A stretch of 64,000 nt of DNA, from contig NZ_CABPTO010000006.1 of the NCBI RefSeq assembly GCF_902460355.1, positions 1 through 64,000 on the forward strand, given 5' to 3'. Both the position numbers and the translations under genes were made by a program. How positions within the stretch are numbered: position 1 is the first letter of the stretch; every line of letters begins with the position of its first letter. This DNA comes from Streptococcus sp. Marseille-P6264 (lineage in GTDB: Bacteria; Bacillota; Bacilli; Lactobacillales; Streptococcaceae). Positions 17,341 through 25,492 of the stretch are shown here, one piece after another. The notes under the pieces were generated by a model. It worked only from the letters and a program-made list of their open reading frames with translations. It did not search any database and had not been told where the DNA came from.

Positions 17341-18675
17341 GTGAAGAAGAAGTTTTTGGTGTTTGGATTGATTTTGTCTGCCTTTCTATCACCGCTTTCT
17401 GCTGCGGCAGATGAATTGGTAGATATGGCACGAAAAATGTATCCCAATGAAAATGTACAAGCAATCAATCGTCCTAAGTCATCTTTGATGATTGACGGAA
17501 ATACGGGAGATATCCTGTGGCAGGATAACATTGATGAAATTCGCGATCCAGCCAGCATGAGTAAGATCATGACCTTGTACTTGGTTTTTGAAGCCATTAA
17601 AGAGGGAAAACTCAGTTTAGATACGGTAATTAAAGCGACGCCGCAAGATCAAGCTATTGCGGAAATTTATGAAATTTCCAACAATAAAATCGTAGCTGGG
17701 GTTAATTATACTGTTTCTGAGCTGATTACCATGACAGTTGTGCCCTCTTCTAACGCAACAACAGTGATGCTGGCAAATTACCTATCAGATAATGATCCTG
17801 ATGCTTTCTTGGATAAGATGAACGCGAAAGCGCAGGAACTGGGCATGACCAATACCAAATGGTTTAATGCCAGTGGTGCTGCAGCAGTTTCCTTTAAAGG
17901 TTACTATACTCCTCAGAGATATAATAACTACGCTAGCAACCAAACAACTGCGCGTGATTTAGGGATTTTAGCTTATAATTTTGTAAAAAACTATCCAGAT
18001 ATTTTAAACTATACCAATCAGGCTAAAGTAACTGTCAAGGCTGGCACACCTTATGAAGAAACATTTGAGACTTATAATTACTCATTGCCGGGTGCTCGCT
18101 ATGCTCTAGAGGGAGTAGATGGTCTGAAGACGGGCTCAAGCCCAAATGGTGCCTTCAACTACATTGCAACTGTCAAGCGTGGAAATCAGCGCGTGATTGG
18201 CGTTATCATGGGCGTTGGCGACTGGTCTGACCAAGACGGTGAATATTACCGTCATCCATTTGGAAATGCCTTGATCGAAAAATCTTATGCTGACTACGAG
18301 TACAAGAAACTGTTCTCTAAAGGGAAGCAGGAGATTAATGGAAAAACTTACAATCTGCCAGAAGATTTTTATGCGACAATCAAAAAAGATGCGAAGGCAA
18401 AGCCTGTAGTTGAGAATGGTGTCTTGAAGGCTGGAAATGATCTGTACACGCTCTCTCCAAAGATCTCTGATGAGATGAAAGTGGAGGAAGTAGATGCTTC
18501 TGTTACCCAGTCTGCCAAAGAAGAAGTAACTAAGAAAGAAAATAATAAAACTTGGTACAGTGACTTGCTAAGCAACCGCTGGTTAATTGCCTTGCCAATT
18601 GTCATTATTATCCTGATTTTCTATATTGAGAATCGGAAATCGAGAAAAGCTAAAGCAAAAGCTAGAAAAAAATAA
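17341..18675 (+). CDS. dacA: D-alanyl-D-alanine carboxypeptidase (PBP3 type)
   Basis: This class C low-molecular-weight penicillin-binding protein trims the terminal D-Ala of peptidoglycan pentapeptides outside the membrane. A signal peptide (about residues 1-23) precedes the S11 domain with Ser72-x-x-Lys75 (ASMSK), SSN (about 135) and KTG (about 257), then a PBP5-like C-terminal domain and a C-terminal transmembrane helix with a basic tail. I start at GTG 17341, 6 nt after GGAGG; the ATG at 17320 lies upstream of that ribosome site. Confidence 0.93.
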   Translation: MKKKFLVFGLILSAFLSPLSAAADELVDMARKMYPNENVQAINRPKSSLMIDGNTGDILWQDNIDEIRDPASMSKIMTLYLVFEAIKEGKLSLDTVIKATPQDQAIAEIYEISNNKIVAGVNYTVSELITMTVVPSSNATTVMLANYLSDNDPDAFLDKMNAKAQELGMTNTKWFNASGAAAVSFKGYYTPQRYNNYASNQTTARDLGILAYNFVKNYPDILNYTNQAKVTVKAGTPYEETFETYNYSLPGARYALEGVDGLKTGSSPNGAFNYIATVKRGNQRVIGVIMGVGDWSDQDGEYYRHPFGNALIEKSYADYEYKKLFSKGKQEINGKTYNLPEDFYATIKKDAKAKPVVENGVLKAGNDLYTLSPKISDEMKVEEVDASVTQSAKEEVTKKENNKTWYSDLLSNRWLIALPIVIIILIFYIENRKSRKAKAKARKK

Positions 18676-18710
18676 ATAAATGATTGCATTTAGCTTGCAA
18701 GCTGAAATAA

Positions 18711-18737
18711 AGCTCAGTTCCTAAAAACTGGGTTTTA
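18711..18737 (+). terminator. Terminator after dacA
   Basis: AGCTCAGTT (18711-18719) pairs with AACTGGGTT (18726-18734) with G-U pairs, followed by T residues. Confidence 0.7.
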
Positions 18738-18759
18738 TTCTATTTTTGGAGAGGTTTTG

Positions 18760-19929
18760 ATGATGGGAAAAAAGTTTTCTAATAGCTATTTGGCTTATTT
18801 TTTGATGTATAATTTTTATTTTCTGTCCAATTCATTGTTTTCGACCTTGATATCCGTTTATATGCTGGATAAGGGGTACACGGCTGGTCAAGTATCTATC
18901 GTCGTATCAGCTTCTTTCTTTTCTTCCATGCTGGCTCAGCCAATCATGGGGCTGTTAACTGATACACTTGGTATCAAGAGGGTTTCGCTTATCAGTTTTT
19001 TCCTGATTATTATGGGAGACATCTTTTTCATGGAGGCTGATAATCTATGGCTTTTAGCCATCTGGTACAGTTTTGTCTTGATGCTCATCAATGGGGTGGG
19101 TACCGTGATGGATGTACTGGCAACCCAAAGTCCTTATAAATATGGGAAAATCCGAATTTGGGGAACGATCGGTTACGCCGTCGGTTCACAGCTGGCAGGT
19201 TTGATTTATAAGAATATTTCTCCCCAGGCCATCTATCTGGTCTTTATCGGGACTATGCTGCTGAGTATTATAGGGGTTCTTGGCATGAATCCCAAGCGGG
19301 ATAAATTAACTAAAAAGACTGAAAAACGAGGAAATTCGCTCTTTTCAGCCATTCTTAAAAACAGAACCTATCTTTTTTATCTTTTTCTTGTTGCCCTTTA
19401 CTCTGGTGTGGGAAATACAGGTCACACTTATATTCCCTCCATGCTAGAATCCAGCGGTTTGAGTGTTGATTGGGCAACAACTGTTGTGGCTGTCTCTGTA
19501 CTGTGCGAGGCGCCTTTAATCTTTTATTCCTACCTTTTCATGGATAAAATCTCTGTCAAAAAGTTGCTCTATATTTGCTTGGGCATGATGCTCCTCCAGT
19601 ATGCGGTTTATGCTGTGAACTTTGGCTTATGCTCGAAAATTGCAGTCACCCTGCTTTCTAAACATGCTTCTGGTATGGTACTGACCATGCTTAGTCTGCG
19701 CATCGTAGCAAATCTGGTAGATGAAAAATATTTGGTGACAGCCTTTGCGCTGCTCCAGACAGGGAGAAATTTGGGCACGATTTTCATTCAGAATATGTCA
19801 GGGTCTATCTTGGATCACTTGGGCTATGATAGGATGAATCTTATGTTGACAGCCATTATCGGCCTAGTACTCTTGCTTGCCCTCTTTTTGAAAGTTCCTG
19901 AAAAGAAGAATCAGAATTTATTTGGATAA
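18760..19929 (+). CDS. MFS transporter
   Basis: The protein of about 389 residues has roughly twelve transmembrane helices and the MFS loop signature (GLLTDTLGIKRV between helices 2 and 3). It resembles the LacY/nucleoside-H+ symporter-like MFS_1 group (IWGTIGYAVGSQLAGL). The substrate cannot be told. GGAGAGG is 5 nt before the ATG at 18760 and 8 nt before 18763, so either may start. It stands alone between two terminators. Confidence 0.82.
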   Translation: MMGKKFSNSYLAYFLMYNFYFLSNSLFSTLISVYMLDKGYTAGQVSIVVSASFFSSMLAQPIMGLLTDTLGIKRVSLISFFLIIMGDIFFMEADNLWLLAIWYSFVLMLINGVGTVMDVLATQSPYKYGKIRIWGTIGYAVGSQLAGLIYKNISPQAIYLVFIGTMLLSIIGVLGMNPKRDKLTKKTEKRGNSLFSAILKNRTYLFYLFLVALYSGVGNTGHTYIPSMLESSGLSVDWATTVVAVSVLCEAPLIFYSYLFMDKISVKKLLYICLGMMLLQYAVYAVNFGLCSKIAVTLLSKHASGMVLTMLSLRIVANLVDEKYLVTAFALLQTGRNLGTIFIQNMSGSILDHLGYDRMNLMLTAIIGLVLLLALFLKVPEKKNQNLFG

Positions 19930-19931
19930 GG

Positions 19932-19970
19932 AAAAACGAGTCTGGAATTTTTTCAGCTCGTTTTTCTTTG
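19932..19970 (+). terminator. Terminator after the MFS gene
   Basis: AAAAACGAG (19932-19940) pairs with CTCGTTTTT (19957-19965); CTG/CAG extends the stem inside. Confidence 0.88.
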
Positions 19971-20042
19971 GGGAAATTAGCAAGAAAGTAGGAAGTGGTT
20001 TCTTTGTTCTATGTTCACAAGTTCTCACTTTGGCTTTTTAAT

Positions 20043-20050
20043 TACGAATA
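20043..20050 (+). promoter_or_regulatory. SigX (ComX) cin-box of coiA
   Basis: A perfect TACGAATA lies 37 bp upstream of the coiA ATG with a run of five T (20035-20039) just before it, as in streptococcal late-competence promoters. This puts coiA in the ComX regulon. Confidence 0.9.
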
Positions 20051-20087
20051 AAGATATAAAAGACATTGTTTTGGAAGGGAAATACTC

Positions 20088-21047
20088 ATGTTGCTTGCGA
20101 AAAATGAAGAGGGGATTTTGCTGAATGCCATGGAAAATCAGCCGTCTCTAGGCGAACAACTCTTTTGTCCGGCCTGTTCGGGAGCGGTTCGCTTCAAAAA
20201 AGGAAGGGTCATGCGACCGCATTTTGCTCATATTTCTCTTGAAAATTGTTCGTTTTATGCGGAAAATGAAAGTGCGGAGCATTTGAACCTGAAAGCTGGA
20301 CTTTATATCTGGGGGAAGCAAAGCCAAGAGGTTCAGGTGGAGGCCTTTTTGCCTGAGATAAAGCAGATTGCTGATCTTTTGTTGGACGGTCGTATAGCCC
20401 TGGAGGTCCAATGCAGTCCACTCAGTCAGGAAAGACTTGAAGAACGAACCCTGTCCTATCGCCAGCATGGCTATCAGGTCCTCTGGCTCTTGGGCAAGAA
20501 ATTATGGCTAAGACAGTCGTTGACGAGACTGCAAAAGGACTTTCTTTATTTCAGTCAAAATATGGGCTTTCATCTTTGGGAATTGGATGAGAGAAAGCAG
20601 GAGCTTCGGCTTAAATATCTCATTCACGAGGACTTACATGGACGAGCTCAGTACAAGGTCAAATCCTTTTCTTTTGGCCAAGGCTGCCTTTTATCCGTCT
20701 TGCGCAGCCCCTTTCAGAAGCAAGGGCTAGAAAGTTATCTGGCTCGGCAGGATCCTGAAATTTGTCGCTATGTTCGTCAGCAGCTTTATTACCAGCAGCC
20801 TCGCTGGATGAGGCTCCAAGCTCAGCTCTATCAAAAAGGAGACAATCTTCTGACCAAGTCAACCGAGGATTTTTATCCGCAGGTTCGGCCTGTCCAAGCC
20901 AGCTCCTTTTGCCAAATAACAAGAGACTTGACGTCCTATTACCAGCACTTTCATCGCTATTATCAGGCTGAAAAAAATAAGCAGCTTCAAATTATCTATC
21001 CACCAGTATTTTATGCGAGGATTTCCCCCACTTTTATGATAGAATAG
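20088..21047 (+). CDS. coiA: Competence protein CoiA
   Basis: CoiA is a late-competence cytosolic protein that acts with RecA/DprA in processing incoming DNA during transformation. The 319 residues include the N-terminal zinc-like segment ([22 protein letters not shown], about residues 23-45) and a restriction-endonuclease-like core with [12 protein letters not shown] (about 100-111) and YQVLWLLG. It is under the SigX box just upstream and is followed at 20 bp by pepF, the usual order. Confidence 0.95.
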   Translation: MLLAKNEEGILLNAMENQPSLGEQLFCPACSGAVRFKKGRVMRPHFAHISLENCSFYAENESAEHLNLKAGLYIWGKQSQEVQVEAFLPEIKQIADLLLDGRIALEVQCSPLSQERLEERTLSYRQHGYQVLWLLGKKLWLRQSLTRLQKDFLYFSQNMGFHLWELDERKQELRLKYLIHEDLHGRAQYKVKSFSFGQGCLLSVLRSPFQKQGLESYLARQDPEICRYVRQQLYYQQPRWMRLQAQLYQKGDNLLTKSTEDFYPQVRPVQASSFCQITRDLTSYYQHFHRYYQAEKNKQLQIIYPPVFYARISPTFMIE

Positions 21048-21067
21048 AAGGGATGGAGGAAATTTCT

Positions 21068-22870
21068 ATGGCAAAACAAAGAAATGAAATTGAAGAAAAA
21101 TATACTTGGGATTTGACAACAATTTTCCCAACAGATGAAGCCTTTGAAGCGGAGTTGGCGCAGGTTTCAGAAGAAGTGAAGAAGGCAGCTAGTTTGGCTG
21201 GGCATTTGCTGGATTCGGCTGATAGTCTCTTAAAAACGACTGAAGTGCAGTTGGACTTGATGCGCCGTATTGAGAAACTTTATTCCTATGCTCATATGAA
21301 GAACGACCAGGATACTCGCGTGGCCAAGTATCAAGAATATCAGGCTAAGGGGATGACTCTTTATAGTGAATTCGGTCAAAGCTTTGCCTTCTATGAGCCT
21401 GAGTTTATGGCGATTACAGAAGAGCAGTACCAAGCTTTCTTGGCTGAGCAGCCAGGTTTGCAACTTTACCAACATTATTTTGACAAGCTTTTGAAAAAGA
21501 AAGCCCACATCCTGACCCAGCGCGAAGAGGAGCTATTGGCCGGTGCTGGGGAAATCTTTGGGGCAGCGGGCGAAACCTTTGCTATTTTGGATAATGCAGA
21601 TATTGTTTTTCCAATGGTGCATGACGAAGATGGAAATGAAGTTCAGCTTAGCCACGGCAACTATATCACCTTGGTCGAGTCTAAGAATCGAGAAGTCCGT
21701 AAGGAAGCTTATGAGGCTCTCTACAGCGTCTACGAGCAGTATCAGCACACCTATGCTAAGACTTTGCAGACCAATGTCAAGGTTCACAATTACAATGCGA
21801 AAGTCCGCAAGTTTTCATCTGCCCGCGAAGCGGCTTTATCAGCTGACTTTATTCCAGAAAGTGTTTATGATAGCCTAGTTTCAGCTGTCAATAAGCATTT
21901 GCCTCTTTTGCAGCGTTATATCGCTTTGCGAGCGAAGATTTTAGGCATTTCTGACTTGAAGATGTATGATATGTATACACCTTTGTCAGAGACAGACTAC
22001 AAGTTCACTTATGAGGAAGCCTTGGCTAAGTCTGAGGAAGTTCTGGCTATTCTGGGTGAGGATTATTTGAGCCGAGTGAAGACAGCTTTCTCAGAGCGCT
22101 GGATTGATGTTTATGAAAATCAAGGCAAGCGCTCAGGAGCATACTCAGGCGGTTCTTACGATACCAACGCCTTTATGTTGCTTAACTGGCAGGACACGCT
22201 AGACAATCTTTTTACCTTGGTGCACGAGACGGGTCACAGTATGCACTCTAGCTATACACGTGAGACCCAGCCTTATGTTTACGGAGACTACTCTATCTTC
22301 TTAGCTGAGATTGCTTCGACGACTAATGAAAACATCCTGACAGAGAAGCTCTTGGAAGAAGTAGAAGACGACGCTACGCGATTTGCGATTCTCAACCACT
22401 TCTTGGATGGCTTTAGAGGTACGGTATTCCGTCAAACCCAGTTCGCAGAGTTTGAGCATGCGATCCACAAGGCTGACCAAGAAGGTCAAGTTTTGACCAG
22501 CGAGTTTCTCAATGAACTTTACGCTGACTTGAACGAGAAATACTATGGACTGAAAAAAGAAGACAACCCGCAGATTCAATACGAATGGGCTCGGATTCCG
22601 CATTTCTACTACGATTACTATGTTTTCCAATATTCGACAGGATTTTCAGCGGCTTCTGCCTTGGCTGAAAAGATTGTCCATGGTAGTCAAGAAGACAAGG
22701 ACAAGTATCTGGATTATCTGAAAGCTGGGAACTCTGACTATCCACTCAATGTCATCAAAAAAGCAGGTGTGGATATGGAAAAAGAAGACTACCTAAATGC
22801 TGCTTTTGCTGTCTTTGAGCGTCGTCTAGACGAATTCGAGGCCTTGGTAGAGAAGTTGGGACTGGCATAA
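21068..22870 (+). CDS. pepF: Oligoendopeptidase F, M3 family
   Basis: This cytosolic zinc metallopeptidase cleaves medium-length oligopeptides. The M3 motif [11 protein letters not shown] (HExxH, about residue 384) is clear, with a downstream glutamate ligand in the AEIASTTNE segment. From ATG 21068 the protein has 600 residues, the usual PepF length. I prefer this start over ATG 21053 because GGAGG (21055-21059) lies 8 nt before it. It probably shares the coiA transcript but may also have its own promoter. Confidence 0.95.
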   Translation: MAKQRNEIEEKYTWDLTTIFPTDEAFEAELAQVSEEVKKAASLAGHLLDSADSLLKTTEVQLDLMRRIEKLYSYAHMKNDQDTRVAKYQEYQAKGMTLYSEFGQSFAFYEPEFMAITEEQYQAFLAEQPGLQLYQHYFDKLLKKKAHILTQREEELLAGAGEIFGAAGETFAILDNADIVFPMVHDEDGNEVQLSHGNYITLVESKNREVRKEAYEALYSVYEQYQHTYAKTLQTNVKVHNYNAKVRKFSSAREAALSADFIPESVYDSLVSAVNKHLPLLQRYIALRAKILGISDLKMYDMYTPLSETDYKFTYEEALAKSEEVLAILGEDYLSRVKTAFSERWIDVYENQGKRSGAYSGGSYDTNAFMLLNWQDTLDNLFTLVHETGHSMHSSYTRETQPYVYGDYSIFLAEIASTTNENILTEKLLEEVEDDATRFAILNHFLDGFRGTVFRQTQFAEFEHAIHKADQEGQVLTSEFLNELYADLNEKYYGLKKEDNPQIQYEWARIPHFYYDYYVFQYSTGFSAASALAEKIVHGSQEDKDKYLDYLKAGNSDYPLNVIKKAGVDMEKEDYLNAAFAVFERRLDEFEALVEKLGLA

Positions 22871-22871
22871 G

Positions 22872-23555
22872 ATGGTCGAGACTTATAATCAAAACTCCAA
22901 TCCCAATATGCGTCGGCCAGTGGTCAAAGAAGAAATTGTAGACTTTATGAGACAGCGTCTCCAGCCGGTCACTGGTGGACTCAAGGAACTAGAGGATTTT
23001 GCCAGAGCTGAAAATGTACCCGTGATTCCCCATGAGACAGTGGCTTATTTCCGCCTGCTACTCGAAAGCCTGCAGCCAGAGAAGATTTTAGAGATCGGGA
23101 CGGCTATCGGTTTTTCGGCCCTTTTGATGGCGGAACATGCGCCTCAGGCTCAGATTACGACCATTGACCGCAATCCAGAGATGATTGAGTTGGCCAAGGC
23201 TAATTTTGCTAAGTATGATAGCCGCCAGCAGATTACCTTACTGGAAGGTGACGCAATGGATTTGCTTGAGACACTGGAGGATTCTTACGACCTTGTCTTT
23301 ATGGACTCTGCCAAGTCTAAGTATGTGGTCTTTCTGCCCAAAGTCCTCAAGCGCCTCAATCCTGGTGGTCTGGTTCTCATTGATGATGTTTTCCAAGGTG
23401 GAGATGTTGCCAAACCTTTTGAGGAAATTAAGCGTGGCCAGCGGGCTATTTACCGTGGTTTGCATAGTCTTTTTGACGCAACTTTGGACAGTTCAGATTT
23501 GACTGCGAGTCTGCTTCCCCTGGGAGATGGACTGCTTATGATTAGAAAAAAATGA
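22872..23555 (+). CDS. SAM-dependent O-methyltransferase (class I, COMT-like)
   Basis: The 227-residue Methyltransf_3-type protein has the SAM-binding motif ILEIGTAIGFSALLMA (about residue 77), TTIDRNPEM (about 99), and DLVFMDSAK plus LVLIDDVF for the metal-binding aspartates. The physiological acceptor is unknown. It begins 1 bp after the pepF stop with no clear Shine-Dalgarno, which implies translational coupling. The order pepF, O-methyltransferase, prsA is conserved in streptococci. Confidence 0.9.
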   Translation: MVETYNQNSNPNMRRPVVKEEIVDFMRQRLQPVTGGLKELEDFARAENVPVIPHETVAYFRLLLESLQPEKILEIGTAIGFSALLMAEHAPQAQITTIDRNPEMIELAKANFAKYDSRQQITLLEGDAMDLLETLEDSYDLVFMDSAKSKYVVFLPKVLKRLNPGGLVLIDDVFQGGDVAKPFEEIKRGQRAIYRGLHSLFDATLDSSDLTASLLPLGDGLLMIRKK

Positions 23556-23620
23556 CATCTTTGATTTTTTCTTAATTTCCAAAAATTTTTAGGAAAAATT
23601 AAGATATCAAGTTAGATTTG

Positions 23621-23629
23621 TGGTACAAT
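23621..23629 (+). promoter_or_regulatory. Extended -10 promoter of prsA
   Basis: TG-G-TACAAT lies 36 bp upstream of the prsA start codon. Confidence 0.55.
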
Positions 23630-23665
23630 AGACAAAGTGAATTTATTGAAGGAGTAGATAAAATA

Positions 23666-24742
23666 ATGAAGAAAAAAATCCTTACAGGAGCAGTAACTCT
23701 CTTTTCTGTAGTGGCTTTAGCAGCATGTTCACAAACAGCAAAAGATAAAGATATTGTGACAATGAAAGGTGAGACAATCACCGTTAATGAATTTTACGAT
23801 CAAGTAAAAAATAATGGTGCCTCTCAGCAAGTTTTGCTTCAAATGGCCATTAAGCAAGTTTTTGAAGAAAAGTATGGCAAAAAAGTGACGGATAAAGAGG
23901 TTGAAGAAGCCTTTGAAAAAATGAAATCCGCTTATGGTTCTGCCTTCCAAAATGTTCTTGCTCAAAGCGGAATGACAGAAGAGGCATACAGAGACCAGAT
24001 CCGCGCAAATAAATTAGTTGAATACGCTGTTAAGAAAGCAGCTGAAAAAGAGTTGACAGATGACAACTACAAGGCTTTCTTTGAAACGTATACCCCAGAA
24101 GTAACGGCTCAAATTATCAAGGTGGACAGTGAAGAAAAGGCTAAGGAAGTGCTTGAAAAAGCTAAGGCTGAGGGAGCAGACTTTGGTCAGTTGGCCAAGG
24201 AAAACTCAACCGACAAGGACACCAAAGATAAGGGCGGCGAGGTGAAATTCGACTCAACCTCTACAACGATTCCAGATGCCGTTAAAAAAGCTACTTTTGC
24301 CTTAGAAGAAAATGGTGTCTCTGATGTGATCACTGTAAGAGGTAGACAGAATTATTCAGCAAGTTACTACATTGTTAAATTGGTGAAGAAGACTCAAAAA
24401 TCTGCAAAATGGACCGATTACAAGAAGCAACTAAAAGAGGGAATCCTGACTCAAAAACAAAACGATGCAAGCTTTATTCGTTCAGTCATTTCTAAAGAAT
24501 TGAAGGAAGCGAATCTGAAAGTGAAGGATCCAGCTTTCCAAAATGTCTTTGCCCAATATGTAGAAGGAGATACTTCTAGCTCATCGTCTAAAGAAGAAAG
24601 CAAGTCTCAGTCTTCTAGTTCAGAAGAAAAGAAATCACAATCTTCTAGCTCGGAAGAAGCAAAATCTGAGGCTTCAAGCTCAGAAGAAAGCAAGTCAGAA
24701 GCTGCTCATACTGAAGAAAAACCAGCTCCTGCAGCAGAATAA
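23666..24742 (+). CDS. prsA: Foldase lipoprotein PrsA (parvulin-type peptidyl-prolyl isomerase)
   Basis: PrsA folds secreted proteins outside the membrane. The signal peptide ends in the lipobox LAAC with Cys21 as the lipid anchor. A SurA-like N-terminal region, a PpiC domain (about residues 135-235; FGQLAKENSTDKDTKDKGGE) and a C-terminal tail of SSSSEE/KSQ repeats (about 305-350) follow. I start at 23666 because the signal peptide begins there and AAGGAG lies upstream. The tail is longer and more repetitive than in most streptococci. Activity of the parvulin domain is not certain from sequence. Confidence 0.94.
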   Translation: MKKKILTGAVTLFSVVALAACSQTAKDKDIVTMKGETITVNEFYDQVKNNGASQQVLLQMAIKQVFEEKYGKKVTDKEVEEAFEKMKSAYGSAFQNVLAQSGMTEEAYRDQIRANKLVEYAVKKAAEKELTDDNYKAFFETYTPEVTAQIIKVDSEEKAKEVLEKAKAEGADFGQLAKENSTDKDTKDKGGEVKFDSTSTTIPDAVKKATFALEENGVSDVITVRGRQNYSASYYIVKLVKKTQKSAKWTDYKKQLKEGILTQKQNDASFIRSVISKELKEANLKVKDPAFQNVFAQYVEGDTSSSSSKEESKSQSSSSEEKKSQSSSSEEAKSEASSSEESKSEAAHTEEKPAPAAE

Positions 24743-24744
24743 GC

Positions 24745-24773
24745 TTGACGAAAAGTCAAGAAGTCAGTATAAT
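24745..24773 (+). promoter_or_regulatory. Promoter of the alanine T-box leader
   Basis: TTGACG (24745-24750) and perfect TATAAT (24768-24773) are 17 bp apart. It overlaps a small CTTGAC/GTCAAG hairpin that may end prsA transcription. Confidence 0.8.
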
Positions 24774-24779
24774 AAAACT

Positions 24780-24955
24780 ATTGAGAATTGATTTTCTAGA
24801 TCTCAGCTCAGAGAATTGGCGGTGCTGCGAGCCATGTGAGAGGAAAAATCATGCTACTCATGTTTCAAACTAAATAGCTAATGAGAATGACAAGTTCATT
24901 GAATGAAGGTGGTACCGCGGTTTTTCGCCCTTCAGACAAGGAACTTGTCTTTTAT
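24780..24955 (+). ncRNA. T-box riboswitch leader (alanine)
   Basis: The T-box core GGTGGTACCGCGG lies at 24908-24920, flanked by GAAGG...CCTTC arms of the antiterminator. Stem I upstream contains the apical GGTGCTGCGAGCC-type segment. GCT at 24853-24855, followed by A on the 3' side of stem I, is the likely alanine specifier codon. Downstream, GACAAGTTC (24889-24897) can pair with GAACTTGTC (24941-24949) and AGACAAG with CTTGTCT, followed by TTTT: the terminator. Uncharged tRNA-Ala would allow readthrough into the LURP-one gene and alaS. Confidence 0.92.
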
Positions 24956-24976
24956 CTTGACTCTGGAGGTAAAGCG

Positions 24977-25459
24977 ATGAAGACCTATCTTGTCAAACAA
25001 AAATTTCGCCTAGGCGGTGAACGTTTTGATATCAAGGATGATCGAGGCAATGTAGCTTATCAGGTGGAAGGGTCATTTTTCCAGATTCCCAAGACCTTTA
25101 CAATCTATGACGCCTATGGTGAGCAAGTCAGTGAAATCAGCAAAGAATTTTTCACTTTGCTTCCTCGCTTTAATATCCAGTTACGAAACGGTTCAAATTT
25201 CGTTATTCGTAAGAAGTTGACCTTCTGGCGAGATAAGTATGAGTTTGATAATCTGGGGCTTCGTATCGAGGGCAATATCTGGGATTTAAATTTTAAATTA
25301 ATAGATGATCGCAATCAAGTCGTGGCAGAGATCACCAAGGAACTTTTCCATCTGACCTCCACTTATCAGGTGAGTGTCTATGATGAGGCTTACTCAGATT
25401 TGGTTATTTCCCTCTGCGTCGCCATTGACTATGTGGAAATGCTGGAAAGTTCATCATAA
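24977..25459 (+). CDS. LURP-one-related (YxjI-like) family protein
   Basis: The 160-residue tubby-like beta-barrel protein is of the LOR/YxjI (DUF567) family: FRLGGERFDIKDDRGNVAYQVEG, then repeated strands ending each half. Function is unknown in bacteria; related folds bind phosphoinositides or scramble lipids. I start at ATG 24977, 6 nt after GGAGGT; an upstream in-frame ATG lies inside the T-box. It sits between the alanine T-box and alaS, 33 bp before alaS, so its expression should follow tRNA-Ala charging. Confidence 0.88.
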   Translation: MKTYLVKQKFRLGGERFDIKDDRGNVAYQVEGSFFQIPKTFTIYDAYGEQVSEISKEFFTLLPRFNIQLRNGSNFVIRKKLTFWRDKYEFDNLGLRIEGNIWDLNFKLIDDRNQVVAEITKELFHLTSTYQVSVYDEAYSDLVISLCVAIDYVEMLESSS

Positions 25460-25492
25460 AAAACATTAAAAAGATTTAAGGAGAAAAATAAA

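Noticed and set aside
25201-25215. Reverse TACGAATA (cin-box) inside the LURP-one gene
   Set aside because: It is inside a coding sequence on the wrong strand, and no gene starts downstream of it.
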